Positions 1-4,228 of a stretch of DNA of 6,835 bases are shown piece after piece. The notes under the pieces were generated by a model. It was given only the letters and a program-made list of their open reading frames with translations. It searched no databases and had not been told where the DNA came from. Source of the stretch: Planctomycetota bacterium (lineage in GTDB: Bacteria; Planctomycetota; Phycisphaerae; WQYP01); NCBI GenBank assembly GCA_021852225.1, contig JAJZOA010000121.1, positions 1 through 6,835 on the forward strand. Direction: 5' to 3'. How positions within the stretch are numbered: the stretch's first letter is position 1; each line of letters begins with the position of its first letter. Made by a program: the position numbers and the translations under genes.

Positions 1-2
1 GA

Positions 3-506
3 GATTCCGGCTTTCCGGACCGTATCGCCTGGATAAAGGCAGCCGCCGCGAAATACCCATATATGGATACGTCCCGTGTCGGAATTTACGGTACTTCCGC
101 CGGCGGGCAGAGCGCCCTGCGTGCATTGCTGGCTTTCGGTGATTTTTACAAAGTTGCGGTCGCCAACAGCGGCTGCCATGACAATCGCGTGGATAAAATC
201 TGGTGGAATGAACAATGGATGAGTTGGCCGGTCGGCCCCTGGTATGCCCAGCAATCCAACGCAACCAACGCGCAAAAGCTCAAGGGAAAGCTTTTGCTGA
301 TAGTCGGCGGGATGGACCACAATGTAGACCCCGCCTGCACATTTCAGGTGGTCGAACAAATGATGCTGCATAACCGTGATTTCCAGATTCAGGTCTTTCC
401 CAATGGCCACCACGGTTGTGGCGGACCTTACTGGAATTACATGTGGCGACTGACTCGGAATTTTCTGGTGCGCCATTTGTGGAATATTGAACCACCCGCG
501 GCATAG
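3..506 (+). CDS. S9-family serine peptidase (prolyl oligopeptidase/DPP IV-like), C-terminal part
   Basis: This is the last 167 residues of an alpha/beta-hydrolase peptidase. The frame is open from base 3 through the left edge, so the methionine at 63 is internal and the true start lies outside the window. Seen directly: the nucleophile elbow GTSAGG puts the catalytic Ser at visible residue 32 (codon 96-98). [10 protein letters not shown] matches the HGTADDNV-type acid loop of DPP IV, giving Asp 105. GHHGCGG matches the DHG histidine loop, giving His 137. The spacing and order Ser-Asp-His are normal for the S9 catalytic domain. Family knowledge: these enzymes cleave short peptides, often after proline or another small residue, and many are exported. 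The beta-propeller or other N-terminal domain and any signal peptide are outside the window, so substrate and location cannot be judged. A related acyl-peptide hydrolase or esterase remains possible. The gene ends 59 bases before the likely pyrR start and shows no functional link to it. Confidence 0.85.
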   Translation, partial: DSGFPDRIAWIKAAAAKYPYMDTSRVGIYGTSAGGQSALRALLAFGDFYKVAVANSGCHDNRVDKIWWNEQWMSWPVGPWYAQQSNATNAQKLKGKLLLIVGGMDHNVDPACTFQVVEQMMLHNRDFQIQVFPNGHHGCGGPYWNYMWRLTRNFLVRHLWNIEPPAA

Positions 507-520
507 CAGGGTGGAAGGCC

Positions 521-541
521 GGCCGCGCCTTGCCTGCGGCG
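521..541 (+). other. G+C-rich hairpin in the pyrR leader
   Basis: GCCGC (522-526) pairs with GCGGC (536-540). One extra G-U pair inside (527 with 535) leaves a loop of about seven bases. It lies in the short gap between the peptidase stop codon and pyrR. No run of T follows, so it is not an intrinsic terminator. It could be a leader RNA structure or chance, since the whole gap is G+C-rich and also contains the palindrome GGCCGGCC at 517-524. Confidence 0.2.
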
Positions 542-558
542 ACGCCCCGCGTTAGGCT
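530..558 (+). promoter_or_regulatory. possible promoter for pyrR (leaderless type)
   Basis: TTGCCT (530-535) matches four of six bases of the -35 consensus. After a 17-base spacer comes TAGGCT (553-558), which fits the relaxed TAnnnT -10 pattern but only three of six bases of TATAAT. The ATG at 566 lies seven bases beyond the -10 box, so a transcript from here would begin at or almost at the start codon. The spacing is good but the match is weak, so treat it as tentative. Confidence 0.2.
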
Positions 559-565
559 ATGTCCC

Positions 566-1153
566 ATGCAAGCAATGCTTACCGCGGCCGACGTTGCACA
601 ACTCATCCATAATCTCGCTTCGGCTATTGAAAATGATCCGGATATCGCGGCAACACAGGATGGCGAACTGGCCCTCATTGGCATTCGCCGCCGTGGGGAG
701 ATTGTCGCATCCCGCGTGGCGGCGATTCTTCACCAATCAACCGGACGAAAAGTTCTGCTGGGAAAACTGGATATCACCATGTACCGTGACGATGTTATGG
801 GTTCGCGCCCCATCACAATTCCCATCGGTACGGAGATGAATTTCCGCATAGATAATCGTGCGGTGATTCTTTTTGATGATGTGCTGCACACGGGCCGTTC
901 AGTGCGCGCCGCATTGGACGCTCTGGTTGATTTTGGCCGCCCGCGGTTTATCCGACTCGCGGTCCTGATTGACCGCCAAGGGCGCGAGTATCCGATCCAT
1001 GCCGATTTCGCAAGCCGTAAAATGCAGGTCCCGCATGATTCACTGGTGCGTGTGCACCTGGCACCAACCGATCCGGACGATGGCGTGTGGGTGGATCATC
1101 CCGCCGCAGAGGCCTTCCCGCAGCCTGGACCAGCGCAAGGAGTTCCGCCATGA
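566..1153 (+). CDS. pyrR: PyrR, pyrimidine operon regulator / uracil phosphoribosyltransferase
   Basis: This 195-residue protein belongs to the type I phosphoribosyltransferase family. The PRPP-binding loop [13 protein letters not shown] is at residues 100-112. The PyrR-typical segment DITMYRDD is at 69-76, IGIRRRG at 38-44, and [18 protein letters not shown] at 120-137, close in order and spacing to Bacillus PyrR. Family role: PyrR binds UMP/UTP and, in Gram-positives, the pyr mRNA leader to attenuate transcription; it also converts uracil plus PRPP to UMP. The RNA-binding role is unproven outside those groups. The start is uncertain. ATG 566 is chosen because the homologous region begins just after it. 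ATG 575 is a near alternative, and TTG 530 would add 12 residues with no family support. Only a weak AGG (554-556) precedes it. The last 20 or so residues are a Pro/Ala-rich tail beyond the family core, and their codons carry the ribosome-binding site of pyrB. The stop overlaps the pyrB start by four bases. Confidence 0.93.
   Translation: MQAMLTAADVAQLIHNLASAIENDPDIAATQDGELALIGIRRRGEIVASRVAAILHQSTGRKVLLGKLDITMYRDDVMGSRPITIPIGTEMNFRIDNRAVILFDDVLHTGRSVRAALDALVDFGRPRFIRLAVLIDRQGREYPIHADFASRKMQVPHDSLVRVHLAPTDPDDGVWVDHPAAEAFPQPGPAQGVPP
1137..1142 (+). promoter_or_regulatory. Shine-Dalgarno site of pyrB
   Basis: AAGGAG lies seven bases before the ATG at 1150, inside the last codons of pyrR. It is the strongest ribosome-binding site in the window. 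It decides the pyrB start against the in-frame upstream codon at 1087, and with the ATGA overlap it points to translational coupling of pyrR and pyrB. Confidence 0.8.
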
Positions 1154-2160
1154 CCGCGACCGCTTCCGCATCCACTCATGTCGCCACGCCGCAAAAAGCT
1201 GGCAGCACCCCGCGTGGCTGGCAAAGGCCGCATCTTCTGGGCCTGGAAGAGCTTTCGCAGGAAGAAATTCTGGCACTGCTGGACACGGCCACAGCGCTTC
1301 AGGAAGTTTCCACGCGCAGCATCAAAAAAGTCCCTGCCTTGCGCGGCAAAGTTGTCGCGAATCTGTTTTTTGAGGATTCCACGCGCACCCGCACCAGCTT
1401 CCGTCTTGCGGCTCAACGGATGAGCGCGGATGTCATGGATTTTTTTGTGGCCACCAGTTCCGTCAGCAAGGGTGAAACCCTGGCCGATACCGCGCGCAAT
1501 ATTGAAGCAATGGGAGTGGACGCCATTGTCATACGGCACCGCAGCAGCGGCGCGCCGCACGCAGTTGCCAGGCAGGTGCATTGCAGCGTGATAAATGCCG
1601 GTGACGGCAGCCACGAACATCCCACCCAGGGATTGCTGGACCTTTTCACCATGCGGGAACATTTTGCGGCCCATGGCCGAAGCATTGCGGACCTGCATGT
1701 AGCAATTGTCGGGGATGTGGCGAATTCACGCGTCGCCCGCAGCAATATATGGGGACTCACGAGACTGGGAGCAAAAGTAACACTCGTCGGCCCGACCACG
1801 CTTTGTCCGGATTCATTTGCGGAATTTGGCGTGAAGGTGGCCCATTCGCTCGATGACGTGCTGCCCACAGTAGATGTTGTGAATATGCTGCGCGTGCAAT
1901 TTGAACGCATTACATCCGCTGCATTTCCCAGTGTGCGTGAATACAGCCGCTTTTTCGGGATGAATGAACAGCGCCTCACACGATGCAAAAAGGATATTCT
2001 GGTGTTGCATCCCGGCCCCATGAACCGCGGGCTGGAAATAACCTCCGGCGTGGCGGACGGCCCAAATTCCGCCATCCTCCGACAAGTCAGCAACGGACTG
2101 GCGGTGCGAATGGCAGTCCTGTACTTGTGCATTGGCGCGGCCAGTTATGCCGCACGATAA
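1150..2160 (+). CDS. pyrB: Aspartate carbamoyltransferase catalytic chain PyrB
   Basis: This 336-residue enzyme joins carbamoyl phosphate and L-aspartate to N-carbamoyl-L-aspartate, the committed step of de novo pyrimidine synthesis in the cytoplasm. The full set of active-site motifs is present. [12 protein letters not shown] at 73-84 binds carbamoyl phosphate. SVSKGET at 104-110 carries the Ser and Lys that reach in from the neighbouring subunit. HPTQ is at 157-160, LRVQFER at 247-253 (the aspartate-binding 240s loop), and HPGPMNRG at 287-294. No key residue is missing, so the enzyme should be active. It is about 25-30 residues longer than the roughly 305-residue family norm. The extra part is a Ser/Thr/Ala-rich N-terminal segment before the conserved LLGLEELS start of the fold. 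The Shine-Dalgarno site and the ATGA overlap with pyrR support this start. No pyrI regulatory-chain gene or pyrC is adjacent, so the enzyme type (trimer alone, or with a PyrC-like partner encoded elsewhere) is open. Confidence 0.96.
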   Translation: MTATASASTHVATPQKAGSTPRGWQRPHLLGLEELSQEEILALLDTATALQEVSTRSIKKVPALRGKVVANLFFEDSTRTRTSFRLAAQRMSADVMDFFVATSSVSKGETLADTARNIEAMGVDAIVIRHRSSGAPHAVARQVHCSVINAGDGSHEHPTQGLLDLFTMREHFAAHGRSIADLHVAIVGDVANSRVARSNIWGLTRLGAKVTLVGPTTLCPDSFAEFGVKVAHSLDDVLPTVDVVNMLRVQFERITSAAFPSVREYSRFFGMNEQRLTRCKKDILVLHPGPMNRGLEITSGVADGPNSAILRQVSNGLAVRMAVLYLCIGAASYAAR

Positions 2161-2265
2161 ATCATACACGCGTAATAAAACGGCTTTGGACGGCCATCTT
2201 CGCCCAACCCCATGCGTTTGCCAGTATCGGCTAAGGCCACATTGCAACACGCAAATCGTGGCGCA

Positions 2266-2280
2266 TCGGTACCAAACCGA
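2266..2280 (+). other. small inverted repeat downstream of pyrB
   Basis: TCGGT (2266-2270) and ACCGA (2276-2280) can form a five-base-pair stem with a five-base loop. No T run follows. It sits about 50 bases before the stronger hairpin at 2317 and may be chance. The rest of the gap between 2161 and 2316 shows no gene and no convincing promoter. Confidence 0.2.
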
Positions 2281-2316
2281 CTCAGGCAAAGCGCCGGAAA
2301 CGTTTAAGGTGGTTAC

Positions 2317-2336
2317 TCCGCGACACGCGGATTTTT
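2317..2336 (+). terminator. intrinsic terminator-like hairpin after pyrB
   Basis: TCCGCG (2317-2322) and CGCGGA (2326-2331) form a perfect six-base-pair stem around the loop ACA. TTTTT (2332-2336) follows directly, which is the form of a Rho-independent terminator. It most likely ends the pyrR-pyrB transcript. It lies only 17 bases before the start codon of the next gene on the same strand, so it could instead act as an attenuator for that gene. The stem is short, so strength is uncertain. Confidence 0.55.
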
Positions 2337-2353
2337 AAATATGGCGGACCATC

Positions 2354-3013
2354 ATGAGTCACACCTTGGACCGGCTGCGGATTGCGGCTTATTGCATTCT
2401 TGCGAGTTTCATGATCGCTGCGCCGCGAGTGGCTGTGGCTGCGTCGCACGCGCAACATTCGGCGACCACCGCTGAAATTGACCGCTGGACCGGTCCGACT
2501 TTCATTCCTCTCCAAATCCAGTGCGTTGGCGAATGCAGCGCGCCGGTTCGCTGGCCACACGATGGCGCCACAGTGGTTCGCGATTTTCGAGGCTATGTGC
2601 CGGTGACCTTATTTACCGGCCGTCAAGTGATTGCTTTTCACCATTTAATAAAAAGGCCGCGCCAAAGTATCTTCCGCGGTGGAATTAAGTTTACATTCGT
2701 CGGCCTAAAACCAGTTCCCGGTGAAACCTGGCGCGCTGATCTAACCGCCAGGCTGCCCGGTCCGCCGCAATCGGCATGGAATCAGAGTCTGCAAATTCAG
2801 ATACAAAGCAACATTCAGATGCACGGACCAAATGGCCACATTTCAAAACGGGGATTGAACCTGAGCGGCGAGCAGTTCTGGCGGAAAGGCCGCGTATTTC
2901 ACATAGCCGGAACGTATCATGGCAAAAAGCCAACCGAGCTGGACATTCCACTTTTAACGAAGGAAATCAACACCAGAGCCTGTTTTAGAATTCACGATAT
3001 TCCAATCCCCTGA
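2354..3013 (+). CDS. secreted protein of unknown function (219 residues)
   Basis: I do not recognise this protein. What is visible is a classical signal peptide: a basic n-region (MSHTLDRLR), a hydrophobic stretch at about residues 10-23, and small residues at the -3/-1 positions. Cleavage is likely after the AVA at 27-29 or one residue later. No lipobox is present, because the only Cys in that region (C14) is inside the hydrophobic stretch. The mature part, about 190 residues, has three cysteines (C57, C61 as CxxxC, and C210), no membrane segment, and alternating polar and hydrophobic stretches such as SLQIQIQSNIQM (145-156) that suggest a beta-rich fold. It should be periplasmic or extracellular. 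A poor GGCGGA site lies five bases before the ATG. The hairpin at 2317-2336 separates it from pyrB, so it probably has its own transcript or depends on readthrough. The long open frame plus the signal peptide make a real gene likely. Confidence 0.7.
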   Translation: MSHTLDRLRIAAYCILASFMIAAPRVAVAASHAQHSATTAEIDRWTGPTFIPLQIQCVGECSAPVRWPHDGATVVRDFRGYVPVTLFTGRQVIAFHHLIKRPRQSIFRGGIKFTFVGLKPVPGETWRADLTARLPGPPQSAWNQSLQIQIQSNIQMHGPNGHISKRGLNLSGEQFWRKGRVFHIAGTYHGKKPTELDIPLLTKEINTRACFRIHDIPIP

Positions 3014-3076
3014 CCGAGCGGCATGCAAAACAGGATGTTGGCAATCGAGGCAGCCGCACAGTGTGATCAATAAATA

Positions 3077-3184
3077 TTACCGGGCGCGGGCTCCCTTGCG
3101 AATAAACATCAAATACATCTGAAGCAACCCCATTGCAATCAGCGTAACCGTCTCGTGTTTCGCCCGGAAACCTTCCGCTTGCAA
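3077..3184 (-). CDS. possible small membrane peptide (35 residues), or relic 3' extension of the tagF-like gene
   Basis: On the minus strand, directly after the tagF-like stop (TAA then TAG, 3196-3191), the same frame stays open to TAA at 3079-3077. From TTG 3184 it reads a polar start (MQAEGFRAKHETV), then a hydrophobic stretch LIAMGLLQMYLMFI, then the basic end RKGARAR. That is the layout of a single-pass membrane segment with a positive cytoplasmic tail. An internal ATG at 3133 would give only 18 residues. No Shine-Dalgarno sequence precedes either start. It could be a small inner-membrane protein, decayed coding sequence once joined to the upstream gene, or chance. Confidence is low because it is so short. 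Confidence 0.25.
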   Translation of the reverse strand: MQAEGFRAKHETVTLIAMGLLQMYLMFIRKGARAR

Positions 3185-3193
3185 CTGGCACTA

Positions 3194-4225
3194 TTATTGA
3201 AAAAATGCGGGTGCCGAACCGTCACCAGCACTGCGGCAGGCGGTCAGATAATCCGCCACGCGCTTAACAAATGGCGCGTCAAGTGAATATGGAATATCGC
3301 TGGCCAGCGGAATGCGATTCAGCCCGGCACGCAGGCAAAAAAGTGCGGTCTGCCCCGGGTTGCCGATAATCAGGTCCACAAAGCCGAGGGTGGAACCCGT
3401 TGCGCCGTCTGGCGGCCGATATTCCGCCACCATCACGGAACCCGCCGACCCGAGCATGGAACGAATCAGGGCGCACCATATTCGCGCCGCAAACCAGGGC
3501 TGCTGACTCTCCAACGGAACCCGCACTGTTTCCGTGCGGGCAGTAGCCGGATCGTGCCCCACGGCCTCCACCGCCCGCTGCACGGCATACAGCACACGCG
3601 GCGCGGCCGCGGACGCATCCGCGGAAAACAAACGGGCCGCCTGATGGCCAGTTACCATCCGGTCCAGGCGCGGGGCTCCCGGAGCAAGTCCAGCTCCAAT
3701 AGCGCCAAGCCGCTCCTGCATGTTCCGCACAAGACTCTGCGCCCCTGCGGCCGACGCCGTCTTCTGAATCTCCGACCGCATTTCCAACAGCAGCGGACCG
3801 ATATGCCGCCCCAGGTCCGCCAGAGAAACGCCGCGTGCCTGAACCGCGGCCACCAGCGGATACAAATTTCGCCCCTTGCCATCGGCCGACGCGCTTAGTG
3901 TTGCCAGGATGTAATAATCGTCACGGCTGAAAATCAACAAATGGTTAAATTCGGCAAGCCGCTCCCCCGTCGGCAAATGAGCCCAGTTTCCAGCATCAAT
4001 ATTGCCGCCCACGCCTTCCACATAAAGCATGCGCTTAAAATCCAGCATTTCCCGGCTTTGCGGACCAATGTCTTCCATGTGGTCGTCCCAGCCCGGATGC
4101 TTGCCAAACAGACACAGCGCCGCGCCCGTCGGAGCGGTCCCGGCAGGGCGAATCCGCGCCGCCAGTTTCTGAAAAAAATCACCCAAATGCGCACCCGATT
4201 TTCCCGCGCCGGCTGGCTGCGGCAT
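3194..4225 (-). CDS. tagF: TagF-domain protein, T6SS-associated regulator
   Basis: This is a 343-residue protein without signal peptide or membrane segment, so cytoplasmic. Residues about 36-135 fit the TagF (SciT/ImpM, DUF2094) domain. FGKHPGWDDH (40-49) stands where family members have a YGKLPxxGDF motif, and SASADGKGRNLYPL (111-124) matches the conserved S-D-x-x-GR-x-x-PL motif. Family role: TagF represses T6SS assembly post-translationally, in Pseudomonas and Agrobacterium through the forkhead-associated protein Fha. The usual TagF is about 230 residues. Here some 200 extra C-terminal residues (about 140-343) are not recognised and show no PppA phosphatase motifs. The start ATG lies three bases after the stop of the tssM-like gene, and AGGA (4237-4234) precedes it by eight bases, so coupled translation is likely. 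Gene order tssM-tagF is common in T6SS loci and supports the call. The first motif departs from consensus, so a TagF-like paralogue with another role remains possible. Confidence 0.65.
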   Translation of the reverse strand: MPQPAGAGKSGAHLGDFFQKLAARIRPAGTAPTGAALCLFGKHPGWDDHMEDIGPQSREMLDFKRMLYVEGVGGNIDAGNWAHLPTGERLAEFNHLLIFSRDDYYILATLSASADGKGRNLYPLVAAVQARGVSLADLGRHIGPLLLEMRSEIQKTASAAGAQSLVRNMQERLGAIGAGLAPGAPRLDRMVTGHQAARLFSADASAAAPRVLYAVQRAVEAVGHDPATARTETVRVPLESQQPWFAARIWCALIRSMLGSAGSVMVAEYRPPDGATGSTLGFVDLIIGNPGQTALFCLRAGLNRIPLASDIPYSLDAPFVKRVADYLTACRSAGDGSAPAFFQ

Positions 4226-4228
4226 CCA

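Noticed and set aside
517..524. Palindrome GGCCGGCC before pyrR as an operator
   Set aside because: Eight bases of G and C in a G+C-rich gap are expected by chance, and no second copy or family operator is seen.
280..684. Minus-strand open frame of 134 residues over the peptidase end and pyrR start
   Set aside because: It is antisense to the catalytic Asp and His region of the peptidase and to the pyrR N-terminus, and has no recognisable features.
1096..1698. Minus-strand open frame of 200 residues across the pyrR-pyrB junction
   Set aside because: It is antisense to two certain genes, has no ribosome-binding site of note and shows no family resemblance.
1413..2132. Long minus-strand open frame (239 residues) opposite pyrB
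   Set aside because: It lies wholly antisense to pyrB, whose motifs are complete. Its sequence is low in recognisable features and is explained as a G+C-rich shadow frame.
2985..3191. Minus-strand GTG-started frame of 68 residues in the convergent gap
   Set aside because: It overlaps the end of the secreted-protein gene, has no Shine-Dalgarno site and a random-looking composition. The alternative frame at 3077-3184 has the more protein-like pattern.
3014..3193. Terminator for the two converging transcripts
   Set aside because: The G+C-rich patch near 3080-3096 gives no stem with a usable loop, and no T run follows on either strand. GCGGC/GCCGC at 3018-3057 would need a loop of about 30 bases.
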